DNA from: Blautia sp.
GTDB lineage: Bacteria > Bacillota > Clostridia > Lachnospirales > Lachnospiraceae
DNA length: 64,000 bases
Direction: 5' to 3'
Assembly: GCA_022769545.1 (NCBI GenBank)
Contig: JALEJS010000014.1
Coordinates: forward strand, 62,001 to 126,000
Below the pieces are notes generated by a model. The model was not told where the DNA came from, did no database searches, and saw only the letters and a program-made list of their open reading frames with translations. Below are positions 1 through 8,125 of this stretch, in pieces. How positions within the stretch are numbered: the stretch's first letter is position 1; each line of letters begins with the position of its first letter. Position numbers and translations under genes: made by a program.

Positions 1-790
1 GCTGGATGTCCCGGCAGATCTCCAGAATCCGGTTCGAAAAATCCCTGGTATGTTCTCCCATAAAAAGGACACAGACACGGCTGCTTCCCTCCTGGTAGGC
101 CACGCCTGCATTTGCCTGACTTACCAGCTCATCACTGATATTGAACAGCACAAATGCCATCAGCGCACTCTCCTGATATTTTTCCACCTCCAGCTGATAC
201 ATGTCGGAATAGATATCCATGTCAAACACGGCAACCCGATAGCTGGGCACATCCATATCGATTCCCAGCTCTTTCATCTGCTTCAGGCTCACTTCCACAT
301 CCTGTGTACACTTTACCAGTTCCTCGATAGCCTTGGACCGGATGACCAGTGCATTTTTGTGATATTTCTGAGAAACCTGCGTCAGGCTCTCCATTTTTCT
401 GCGCTCTGCCTTTCTCTGCTCCACCTTCTCCTTCATGCGGCTGATCACACCGGTCAGCTCCATCGCCGTCACCGGCTTGAGAAGATATTCACTTACATCA
501 TACTGAATCGCCTTCTTGGCATACTCAAAATCGCTGAAGCCGCTGAAAATCACAATGACAATATCCGGATAATTATCGTGAAGATAATGACTCAGCTCCA
601 TTCCATCCATATAGGGCATACAGATATCCGTCAGAACGATATCCACCTCCTGGCTCTTCACAAATTCCGCCGCTTCCTGACCATTTTCGCAGACCCCGAC
701 CAGTTCACAGTCCATAGCCTTCCAGTCAATATTTTCACGGATCGCATCCCGCACCAATATTTCATCATCTACCAGCAATATCCGATACAT
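1..790 (-). CDS. YesN-type response regulator (partial, C-terminus beyond window)
   Basis: This gene is not in the ORF track because it runs off the left edge. Read on the minus strand from an ATG at 790 with a GGAGG site just upstream, it begins MYRILLVDDE. It carries a complete receiver domain: the acidic pair in VDDE, the phospho-acceptor Asp in VLTDICMPYMDG and the Lys in YLLKPV. A coiled-coil-like linker with many charged residues follows, then part of a middle domain. This layout is typical of long YesN-family two-component regulators, which end in an AraC-type DNA-binding domain; that part would lie outside the window. Such regulators usually control sugar ABC transporters with a partner histidine kinase, which is not visible here. 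The family call is firm and the target is unknown. Confidence 0.9.
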   Translation of the reverse strand, partial: MYRILLVDDEILVRDAIRENIDWKAMDCELVGVCENGQEAAEFVKSQEVDIVLTDICMPYMDGMELSHYLHDNYPDIVIVIFSGFSDFEYAKKAIQYDVSEYLLKPVTAMELTGVISRMKEKVEQRKAERRKMESLTQVSQKYHKNALVIRSKAIEELVKCTQDVEVSLKQMKELGIDMDVPSYRVAVFDMDIYSDMYQLEVEKYQESALMAFVLFNISDELVSQANAGVAYQEGSSRVCVLFMGEHTRDFSNRILEICRDIQ

Positions 791-836
791 TCTGATATCC
801 TCCTGTTTTTCCTGCTTATATCCTTTGATGTTGGCC

Positions 837-1011
837 GACAAATGAGCCTGACGTCGATTTTTCCGTGCTAAGCACTCCCAAAATCGACAAAAACATTCGC
901 AATCCGCACATTTTTCTGTAAAAAATGGCTGCTTGCTCATGTTTTGCGGGACCCATAGACATAAAAACACATGCAAGCATGTATTTTATGTCCATTTGTC
1001 CCTTGGCTCAT
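837..1011. repeat. Intergenic modular repeat (REP-like), copy 1
   Basis: The intergenic stretch holds GACAAATGAGCCTGACGTCG, then GTTTTGCGGGACCC, a perfect ACATGC-AA-GCATGT hairpin, and ATTTGTCCCTTGGCTCAT. The same modules recur near 61.8-62.05 kb, where the first and last are fused into one 39-base unit. On the minus strand the hairpin is followed by GTTTTTAT, so it may also terminate the MoxR operon that ends at 1033. No gene is seen here. Confidence 0.6.
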
Positions 1012-1032
1012 CTTACCATGACACGGGATTTT

Positions 1033-2541
1033 TTACAATTCATCCATCTGCTTTATCAGCTCCTGCCGCTTCTCCTGAAACAGCAGGTTTCGATTATAAA
1101 GATAATAACGGGGACACTCGTATTCTTCCAGAAACTTCACAGCATAGCAGCCGGTATTCAGTTCCGTGATGAAAATTACCATTTCCTGCCCCTGCGGCAG
1201 CGCTGCCTCCATGAAATCAAAAGCCTTTTCCAGTGTGTCTGCCACCCGGTCATAAATCTGATCATACTGCGCCCTCCTGTCTGCAAACAGTTCCTGCATG
1301 ATCGAAAATGCTTCTTTTCCGTCTGCAGCTGCGGCTCCCTTTATCTTCTGAATGATTTCCTCCAGAGAAGACAGCGTATCCAGGTACAGATGCTCCTCCT
1401 CACGATCCAATAGCTCCGCATTTTTCAGGCGGCGGAATTCTCCTTCGAAAGAATCGCGGCAGTCTTCCAGAAATTCCATCGGCGCATCCTGATAGGCTCC
1501 CAAAAGGCCTTCTCTGCATTGTTTCAGGCACTCCAGGAGACGCTCCAGCCTCCGGCATTCCCGGTACCAGGCAGAAAACTGCGTATTACACCGGGACAGA
1601 ATCAGCCCCGTCACGCTCAGGCGCTCATCAAAAGAGGCATGAGACAGCCGTTTCACCATGCCCTCCGGAATCTTCCCTTCAAAAACGGCATCTATCTGGT
1701 AATCCTCCCGGTATTTGTAGGACAGCTCCAGATAGCCCGCAAAATCCTTCGCAATTTTTTCATGCTGAATATACTGGATCACCACATCCCGATCCACCGT
1801 TTTTCCCAGCTTTTCATATACATAAATCATTCTGGACAGGTCCTCCCAGCCTCTGGGGGTGGCAAACTGCTTTCCGTCAACGGTACTTTCCATCTGATAA
1901 AAATAAGAAGGACGCAGACTCAGATACGACAGAATTGCCGGATGTATTTCCTGCTGACAGGCATATTCCTTCCACGCCTCATAATCCGGCTCCACCTCGA
2001 TCTTTTTCACACGATCCATGGTAACCACATCAAACTCCCGGACCGATTTATTATATTCCGGAGGGTTTCCTGCTGCTGCGATCAGCCATCCCTGCGGGAT
2101 TTCATGGTTCCCGAAGGTTTTGCACTGGAGAAACTGCAGCATGGCCGGAGCCAGGGTCTCGGAGACACAGTTGATCTCATCGATGAAGAGAATCCCTTCC
2201 CGGATTCCTGTCTTGCGGATTTTTTCATAAACCGATGCCACGATCTCACTCATGGTATACTCCGTCACCGGGCAGGTTTTCCCGTCAAATTCCTCCTGGG
2301 ATATATAGGGAAGCCCGATGGCACTCTGCCGGGTGTGATGGGTAATCGTATAGCTGACAAGCCCCACCTTACACTCCCTTGCGATCTGCTCCATGATCTG
2401 CGTTTTCCCGATGCCCGGTGCTCCCAGAAGCAGAATCGGTCTCTGACGCACCGGAGGAATTTCATATTCTCCATATTCGTTTTTATAAAAATACGCCTGA
2501 ATGGCATCCTTGATTTCTTCCTTTGCCCTCTTGATATTCAT
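1033..2541 (-). CDS. MoxR-family AAA+ ATPase
   Basis: A 502-residue AAA+ ATPase. Walker A is GAPGIGKT at about residues 40-47 and Walker B is ILFIDEIN at about 117-124, followed by a sensor-like segment with AAAGNPPEYN. This arrangement is typical of MoxR proteins, which act as chaperone-like ATPases with von Willebrand A partner proteins. The C-terminal 250 residues are helical and unassigned. The gene overlaps the upstream VWA gene by 4 bases (ATGA), so translational coupling and a joint function are likely. The substrate of this pair is unknown. Confidence 0.88.
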   Translation of the reverse strand: MNIKRAKEEIKDAIQAYFYKNEYGEYEIPPVRQRPILLLGAPGIGKTQIMEQIARECKVGLVSYTITHHTRQSAIGLPYISQEEFDGKTCPVTEYTMSEIVASVYEKIRKTGIREGILFIDEINCVSETLAPAMLQFLQCKTFGNHEIPQGWLIAAAGNPPEYNKSVREFDVVTMDRVKKIEVEPDYEAWKEYACQQEIHPAILSYLSLRPSYFYQMESTVDGKQFATPRGWEDLSRMIYVYEKLGKTVDRDVVIQYIQHEKIAKDFAGYLELSYKYREDYQIDAVFEGKIPEGMVKRLSHASFDERLSVTGLILSRCNTQFSAWYRECRRLERLLECLKQCREGLLGAYQDAPMEFLEDCRDSFEGEFRRLKNAELLDREEEHLYLDTLSSLEEIIQKIKGAAAADGKEAFSIMQELFADRRAQYDQIYDRVADTLEKAFDFMEAALPQGQEMVIFITELNTGCYAVKFLEEYECPRYYLYNRNLLFQEKRQELIKQMDEL

Positions 2542-3905
2542 TTCATATCCTCCAGATCTTCTTCCTCCAGGATGAGTCGGATCGCCCAGGGCGGAACATC
2601 CACATCCTGATAATCTTCCCGCATAAAAATAAATGCCACATCATAATCCGGCTTTTTCACCGGAAAAATCCCATATCCATCGGTAAAATAGAGCAGTCCG
2701 CGCAGCCTGTGAAATTCTCCCTTTTGCCGGAGCTCCTCCACATAAGCAAAGGGTGGACGAAAATCCGTCCCGCCCAGCCCGGTAACCGTAAAATTCTTCC
2801 GGTACTGTTCCAGCTGCTCCGGCCTCTCGATGAGCACATCCTCCCGGACCTTATCGTCACACTGCAGAATATGCACATGGATCCTGCGGCTGAAGCTCTC
2901 CGATTCTTTCAGAATGGCCCAGGTCTGATCCAGAAATTTCTGCACCAGTGTCTCCTTACAGGACATGGAGGTATCGATCACGATAACAAACTCCTGAATC
3001 TGATTGATTTCCTTTGTCTCCAGCGGCTCGATGAGGGGCATGTTATGGTACAGCTGCATTCCGTATTGATAATAGATATAATCAAAAGTATCCATATCCA
3101 CCTGCATGACTTCCTGCAATACCGCAAATTTCCTGAGAAATTCCCGATAATTGTACCGTTTCCGGTTTGCTGCCTGCAGCTGCATCTGCAGCACCTGACT
3201 GCTCTTTCCCGCCTCTTTGGAAAAAAGCTCCATCTCTGTCTGCATCTTTTCGCGGATATCCTCCCACTGCTCCTTCTGTCTGGGACGTGTCGGCATATTC
3301 GGCCGCTTTCGATACCAGTACTGATGATCATCCGCCGAAAATGCTTCCTTCCAGGCACAGAGCTGTTCCGGCGGAAAATGGGCCGCACAGAGACTGCGGT
3401 ATATTTTCTGGGCAGTGAGACTTCCGGCCGAAGCCTTATCACCCGAAAGCACTTCGGCCTGCACCCACATCGCCGCCTCCTGGTAAGCTCTGCTTTTTGG
3501 TCTGTGGATGCATTTCAGATACAGCGTATCCATCATAAGCTCCACTGCCATGTCACAGGCAAGATCCCAGCATTCTTTCTCCCGGCGGATCACCGTCCCC
3601 CGGGATTCCTGCAAAAAGCCATGCCAGAACAGGCAGTGCAGCAGCGCATGAAAATACGCACGGTTTACCAGTTCCTTACTCTGGCGGTAGGTTTGCATCA
3701 GCTGCTGCGGATTGTAATACAGATTCGATCCGTCCGTAGCCAGAAACGGAATTCCGTCATCCCGAAGAAACCGCAGGGCTGATAAAGCCACATCCAGAAA
3801 CCGCATGTTCAGATACAGTTCATTCCGGCAGTCTCTCAGAATTTCCTCGCTGATAGATTGTTTCTTCTCTTCCAGGAGCTGCTGCTCCATATTCGGATTT
3901 ATCAT
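2538..3905 (-). CDS. VWA-like domain protein (DUF2201-type) partner of MoxR
   Basis: About 455 residues. I place the start at the ATG at 3905, because AGGAG sits 5 bases upstream, rather than at the GTG at 3920 used in the track. The N-terminal part contains a helical HALLHCLFWH segment resembling the metallopeptidase-like domain of DUF2201 proteins. The C-terminal part has a VWA metal-binding signature, FVIVIDTSMSCKE, and a later TDF motif (GGTDFRPP). MoxR-VWA pairs are widespread and are thought to insert metals or remodel complexes. It lies between the leucine-rich-repeat gene and the ATPase in one transcription unit. The role in this organism is unknown. Confidence 0.82.
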   Translation of the reverse strand: MINPNMEQQLLEEKKQSISEEILRDCRNELYLNMRFLDVALSALRFLRDDGIPFLATDGSNLYYNPQQLMQTYRQSKELVNRAYFHALLHCLFWHGFLQESRGTVIRREKECWDLACDMAVELMMDTLYLKCIHRPKSRAYQEAAMWVQAEVLSGDKASAGSLTAQKIYRSLCAAHFPPEQLCAWKEAFSADDHQYWYRKRPNMPTRPRQKEQWEDIREKMQTEMELFSKEAGKSSQVLQMQLQAANRKRYNYREFLRKFAVLQEVMQVDMDTFDYIYYQYGMQLYHNMPLIEPLETKEINQIQEFVIVIDTSMSCKETLVQKFLDQTWAILKESESFSRRIHVHILQCDDKVREDVLIERPEQLEQYRKNFTVTGLGGTDFRPPFAYVEELRQKGEFHRLRGLLYFTDGYGIFPVKKPDYDVAFIFMREDYQDVDVPPWAIRLILEEEDLEDMK

Positions 3906-3919
3906 AACTTCTCCTGTCA

Positions 3920-4807
3920 CTACAGTTCAAAAATCGTGCGCCTGGCCGGGCGAGTCACACGGCGCAGTTCCATCAGACAGCCCACGCCTTCCGCCCAGCC
4001 TGCCTTCTGCGCCATGTCCAGAAGCATCCCGATCCGGTCTTTTGCAATGTCTGCGAGATAACGCAGCCCGGACAGATCTTTTGTTTCTGTCAGATATCTA
4101 CCGGCATATTCCACATGTTCCTTCAGATATTCCTGATATTCCTCCTGATACGACGTCTCCAGTCTATAGGGCCAGAGAAGCCTTCCCAGGCATAACCGTA
4201 TGAGAAAACGTTCGCTCTCCTGTGCTCTGGCCGCATAAAAGCGGGAATCATATTCCCGGAAATTCAGCTGTCCGTCCAGAAAACTGTTCCGGTAATACAG
4301 CCCGGTCCCATGCACCTCTGTCATGATGATTCTGGCCGGCGTATTCTCCACCCCTTCTTCATAAAATTCCGGAAACATCAGCCGTGCCTCCCCCTCTCCG
4401 TGGTAGACCACCGAGATTTCCCCGGAAAATTCTGACAGAACATCACGAAAGCAGGACCGGCGGCGACGGCGTTCCTCCGGGACAGACTGTTCTGTCACTT
4501 CCAGCCGTTCCACTTTCCGACAGCCGGTAAAAGCACCCGCTCCCACGTCTTCTATGGAAGTATAAAAAGAAAAGGACTTCAGGTGATGACAATTGTAAAA
4601 GGCATAACGCCCAATGGTCCGAATGGTTCCCGGCAGAGCAATGGATTCAAACATTCCGCCGGAAAAAGCATATGCCTCCAGACCGGTCACCGGTTTCCCG
4701 TCCACCTGTTCCGGAACGGACACATGCGGAATTTCTCCGGTCCACTTTACGAGCCGAATCTCTTCCCCGATTTTTTCATACAAAAACAATCCGCCATCTT
4801 CTGTCAT
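3920..4807 (-). CDS. Leucine-rich-repeat (BspA-like) protein linked to MoxR/VWA
   Basis: A 295-residue protein. Its N-terminal third holds BspA-type leucine-rich repeats: VTGLEAYAFSG, IRTIGRYAFYNC and IEDVGAGAFTGC are successive copies of the LRR_5 pattern. The remaining two thirds are helical with no recognised motif. There is no signal peptide, so the protein is probably cytoplasmic, unlike secreted BspA proteins. Its stop falls 15 bases upstream of the start of the VWA gene, so the three genes form an operon. It may supply the binding specificity of the MoxR/VWA machine; this is inference from position only. Confidence 0.75.
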   Translation of the reverse strand: MTEDGGLFLYEKIGEEIRLVKWTGEIPHVSVPEQVDGKPVTGLEAYAFSGGMFESIALPGTIRTIGRYAFYNCHHLKSFSFYTSIEDVGAGAFTGCRKVERLEVTEQSVPEERRRRRSCFRDVLSEFSGEISVVYHGEGEARLMFPEFYEEGVENTPARIIMTEVHGTGLYYRNSFLDGQLNFREYDSRFYAARAQESERFLIRLCLGRLLWPYRLETSYQEEYQEYLKEHVEYAGRYLTETKDLSGLRYLADIAKDRIGMLLDMAQKAGWAEGVGCLMELRRVTRPARRTIFEL

Positions 4808-4990
4808 CCTGCTTCCCTCTTTCTTTCCTCTGATCCCCGGTTCATTCCGGCATCCTTTTCTGCGCCGGAAGACGGTTCCGGTCTGTCACTCTGCTACTTA
4901 TTTTATCAGCTTTTCGGACAAATTCAAGTCGAACGAGCATGAGACCTGGCGTGCCGGATGCGGACTGCCGCAGGCAGTCACAGTTCCAAA

Positions 4991-5026
4991 GAAATAAAGA
5001 CCGGAGCACATTTTTGTGCCCCGGTC
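4991..5026 (-). terminator. Rho-independent terminator after the aldo/keto reductase gene
   Basis: The 12-base arms GACCGGAGCACA and TGTGCCCCGGTC, with one mismatched pair, enclose a short T-rich loop. On the minus strand they are followed by TTTATTTCTTT. The hairpin lies about 60 bases past the stop at 5087 and ends the polyol operon. The rest of 4808-5086 holds only a short degenerate repeat (TTCAAGTCGAACG near 4924, with a relative near 15034). Confidence 0.85.
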
Positions 5027-5086
5027 CCTGCTGCTGCGCATACGCTGTCACGCAGTCTGTATGTATCACACGATATCGTTCATTTT

Positions 5087-6088
5087 TTATTTGACGATCA
5101 CGCCGTCTTCATCCCAGAGATCATGCCAGTCCTTTGCACCCGGCCACAGGAACACCTGACCTTTTACCAGGCGGTTTCCTCTTTCCAGGGTGGCAATGGA
5201 TGCCATCTCCTCTTCGGTAAGCCAGTCACCGTCCACCATTGCTTCCAGATTTTTCGGATAGTTATGTGTGGAGAAGGGAATGGTCACCTGTCCGTGCTGA
5301 ACGGCCCATTTCAGGCATACCGTTGCCGGATGAATGTTATGCGCCTTCGCAATTGCCAGGATTTCCGGCATTTCCATATCTGCCAGATCCTCCGGACAGA
5401 TATCTCTTTCCGGACGTCTCGGAGAGCCAAGGGGCATATATCCCACCGGCTGAATGCCGTGTGCCACCAGATAATCAAACAGTTCCTTCTGCTGGAAGCA
5501 GGGATGCATCTCGATCTCACAGGTTGCCGGTTTGATTTTCATCAGCGGAAGCACTGCCTCCAGCTTGGGAATGGTCATATTGGAGATGCCGATGTGGCGG
5601 ATCAGTCCTTCCTCCACCAGCGCTTCGCACTGACGGTAGGTATTCATGAAGCGCTCTGCGGTAAACGGTTTGGAATCCGGATTACGGGAATCCACATCAC
5701 ATCCCGGTGCGTGATAGTTCGGGAACGGCCAGTGAATATAATACATATCCACATAGTCACACTGCAGATCTGCAATGCTCTTTTTGCATGCTTCGGCAAC
5801 TCTCTCATGCATATCATTCCATACCTTTGTCATGATATACAGATCTTCTCTTTTAACAATTCCTTCCTCAAACGCCGCATGGAACACCTCGCCGATGTTC
5901 TTTTCGTTTCCATAGCATGCTGCGCAGTCAAACATACGATAGCCGCAGCGGATTCCGCCTGCCACTGCCTGCGCCACCTCTTCTGCGCTGACACGGTCAG
6001 AGCCAAAGGTACCCATGCCGATCACTGGCATTGTGGAACCGTCGTTCAGTTTTTTCTGCGGCACAGTAGCCGGATCAATAAATGTCAT
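5087..6088 (-). CDS. Aldo/keto reductase
   Basis: A 333-residue member of the AKR superfamily, with the catalytic tetrad visible as Asp and Tyr in FDCAACYGNE, Lys in MTKVW and His in YIHWPF. These NADPH-dependent enzymes reduce sugar aldehydes and ketones or oxidise polyols. It is the last gene of the operon starting with the class II aldolase, 16 bases after the PfkB kinase gene. A GGAGG site precedes the ATG. In this context it probably interconverts a free sugar and its polyol, but the substrate cannot be read from the sequence. Confidence 0.88.
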   Translation of the reverse strand: MTFIDPATVPQKKLNDGSTMPVIGMGTFGSDRVSAEEVAQAVAGGIRCGYRMFDCAACYGNEKNIGEVFHAAFEEGIVKREDLYIMTKVWNDMHERVAEACKKSIADLQCDYVDMYYIHWPFPNYHAPGCDVDSRNPDSKPFTAERFMNTYRQCEALVEEGLIRHIGISNMTIPKLEAVLPLMKIKPATCEIEMHPCFQQKELFDYLVAHGIQPVGYMPLGSPRRPERDICPEDLADMEMPEILAIAKAHNIHPATVCLKWAVQHGQVTIPFSTHNYPKNLEAMVDGDWLTEEEMASIATLERGNRLVKGQVFLWPGAKDWHDLWDEDGVIVK

Positions 6089-6104
6089 ATTGTTTCCTCC
6101 TTCT

Positions 6105-7046
6105 TTATGATATACTTCTGATTTTCTTTATCTGAATCTGCGGAAGCAATGCTTCCATATCTTCCTTTACAAAAAAGCCCGTTTCCAGACGCATGGCATT
6201 TGCCGCGGAAACTGCGCTGGCAAGCCGGATGCTCTCCTCAATGGAATAATCTCTTGCCATTCCCACCGCAAAGCCGGCAATCATGGAATCTCCGCAGCCA
6301 ACGGTATTCACCGCCTCGATCTTCGGCACCTTTACATCATAAATTCCCTGATCCGTGGAAACCAGTGAACCGTCACCGCCAAGGGAAATCACCACGATCT
6401 CGATTCCTTCCCGGTGAAGATGCTGTGCCGCCTGAATCAGTGCCTCACGGCTGTTCATGGGACGTCCCGTGAGCATCCGGATCTCATCGATATTCGGCTT
6501 GATCAGGGTAGGCTGCTCAACGATGCACTCTTCCAGAAGCTTTCCGCTGGTATCCAGGATCACCGGTTTCCCGTTTTCTCTGGCCGCACGGATCAGACGC
6601 TTGTACAGAGACGATCCGGCACCCTTTGGCGTACTTCCGGAAATGGTCACCACCTTACATTCCGGCAAAAGAGACTGGAATTTTTCCACCAGGCGGTCAC
6701 AGTCCTTTTCCGTAACCGCGAAGCCGGGTTCCAGAAATTCCGTCTGTTCCTGATTGATCTCATCCCAGATATTGATGCAGGTACGACTCTCTCCTTCGCA
6801 CCAAACAAAATCACTGACCAGCCCTCTGGCCTGTACGCGCTCGGAAATAAACTTTCCCGCATGTCCGCCCAGAAATCCGGTTGCCGTCATATTTTCACCA
6901 ATGATCGAAGCCACTCTTGCCACATTGATTCCCTTGCCGCCCGCATTGGCCACACAGGATTTTACCCGGTTCACACTGCCCACGCCGAAACGCTCCACCA
7001 CATATCTTTTATCAATTGCCGCATTGGCCGTCACGGTCAGTATCAT
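6105..7046 (-). CDS. PfkB-family sugar-phosphate kinase (1-phosphofructokinase / tagatose-6-phosphate kinase type)
   Basis: A 313-residue PfkB (ribokinase-like) kinase. The N-terminal glycine-rich signature is NAGGKGINVARV and the C-terminal catalytic signature is NTVGCGDSMIAGFAVG, whose Asp is the catalytic base. The FruK/LacC subfamily phosphorylates hexulose phosphates such as tagatose-6-P or fructose-1-P to bisphosphates. Its start overlaps the stop of the GatD-like dehydrogenase by 4 bases. With that dehydrogenase and the class II aldolase it would make a polyol-1-P to ketohexose-6-P to bisphosphate to triose phosphate route. The exact substrate is inferred. Confidence 0.85.
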   Translation of the reverse strand: MILTVTANAAIDKRYVVERFGVGSVNRVKSCVANAGGKGINVARVASIIGENMTATGFLGGHAGKFISERVQARGLVSDFVWCEGESRTCINIWDEINQEQTEFLEPGFAVTEKDCDRLVEKFQSLLPECKVVTISGSTPKGAGSSLYKRLIRAARENGKPVILDTSGKLLEECIVEQPTLIKPNIDEIRMLTGRPMNSREALIQAAQHLHREGIEIVVISLGGDGSLVSTDQGIYDVKVPKIEAVNTVGCGDSMIAGFAVGMARDYSIEESIRLASAVSAANAMRLETGFFVKEDMEALLPQIQIKKIRSIS

Positions 7047-8110
7047 TTTTCTTCTGCTCCTTCGTCGTCATTCATCAGAAGGATCTTTCCCTGTACCAGA
7101 CCTGGGGTCTTATACATCTGGAAAGCTTCCTGCGCCTGACTCATGGGCATCTTTTTAAAGATGAATCCGGGATCGAATTTCAGCTGTCCCGTCGCAAAGT
7201 AATGTGCGGTCAGATCCCATTCCTTTCCCGGGAACGGAGAGCTGTAGGACATCCAGGAACCGGTCAGCTTAAATTCCTTGCGGTTCATATTTTCCCAGAG
7301 CTTCGGGGTAAAGGTCATATCCACATGCGGCGTTCCGATGAAACATACATGTGCCTTATTTGCCGCCAGTTCGAAAGCCATATGCATGGTGGGAACCTGA
7401 CCGGCTGTCTCATACACATAATCGTAGCCCTTTCCTCCGGTGATCGCCATTGCCTTTTCCATAAAATCACCTTCCAGGGTATTGACCACCTCATCTGCTC
7501 CAAGCCGCTTCGCAAGCTCCAGACGCTCCTCGCTGATATCAAATACCACAACTTTTTTGGAACCGAAAATTTTTGCCCACTGCATGGTAAACATCCCGAT
7601 GGTTCCGCCTCCCAGAATGGCCACATACCGGCCACCCTGGTAATCATTCTGGAGAAGTCCGTGAAGTGCTACCGTGGACGGTTCAAACATGGCGCCCTGT
7701 TCATAGGAAATGGAGGGATCGTAAGGAACTGCGCTCTGCTCCGGAATCACTACATAATCCGCATTGCTGCCCTGCTCTCTGGAACCGATAAAGCTGTAGT
7801 GCTTGCACAGGGAAAAGTTTCCGTTCTGGCAGTCATCACACTTCATGCAGGGAACCAGCGGCGCGCCGGAAACATGATCTCCGACCTTCACCTTTGTCAC
7901 TCCTGCACCCACCTCCACGACGTCACCGGAAAATTCATGGCCGAGAACGATGGGGTAAAAATGGACACCATTGTGCAGTACACGGGGAACGTCCGATCCG
8001 CAGATGCCGGATGCTTTTACCTTCACTTTCACATATCCGGGCTTCACCTGCGGTTCTTCCACTTCCATATACCGTACATCTTCGTTTGCAACAACTACTG
8101 CTGCTTTCAT
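7043..8110 (-). CDS. Zinc-dependent medium-chain dehydrogenase, galactitol-1-phosphate 5-dehydrogenase-like
   Basis: A 355-residue MDR dehydrogenase. The catalytic zinc Cys is in SGICGSD, the His-Glu pair in LGHEFSG, the structural zinc lobe is CMKCDDCQNGNFSLC, and the Rossmann motif is LGGGTIGMF. The segment GSWMSYSSPFPGKEW closely matches what I recall of E. coli GatD, and the overall pattern fits galactitol-1-P or related polyol-phosphate dehydrogenases rather than sorbitol dehydrogenase. It sits between the FGGY kinase and the PfkB kinase in the same operon. The reaction would be polyol-phosphate to ketose-phosphate with NAD. Exact substrate is uncertain. Confidence 0.82.
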   Translation of the reverse strand: MKAAVVVANEDVRYMEVEEPQVKPGYVKVKVKASGICGSDVPRVLHNGVHFYPIVLGHEFSGDVVEVGAGVTKVKVGDHVSGAPLVPCMKCDDCQNGNFSLCKHYSFIGSREQGSNADYVVIPEQSAVPYDPSISYEQGAMFEPSTVALHGLLQNDYQGGRYVAILGGGTIGMFTMQWAKIFGSKKVVVFDISEERLELAKRLGADEVVNTLEGDFMEKAMAITGGKGYDYVYETAGQVPTMHMAFELAANKAHVCFIGTPHVDMTFTPKLWENMNRKEFKLTGSWMSYSSPFPGKEWDLTAHYFATGQLKFDPGFIFKKMPMSQAQEAFQMYKTPGLVQGKILLMNDDEGAEEK

Positions 8111-8125
8111 AATACTTTCTCCTCC

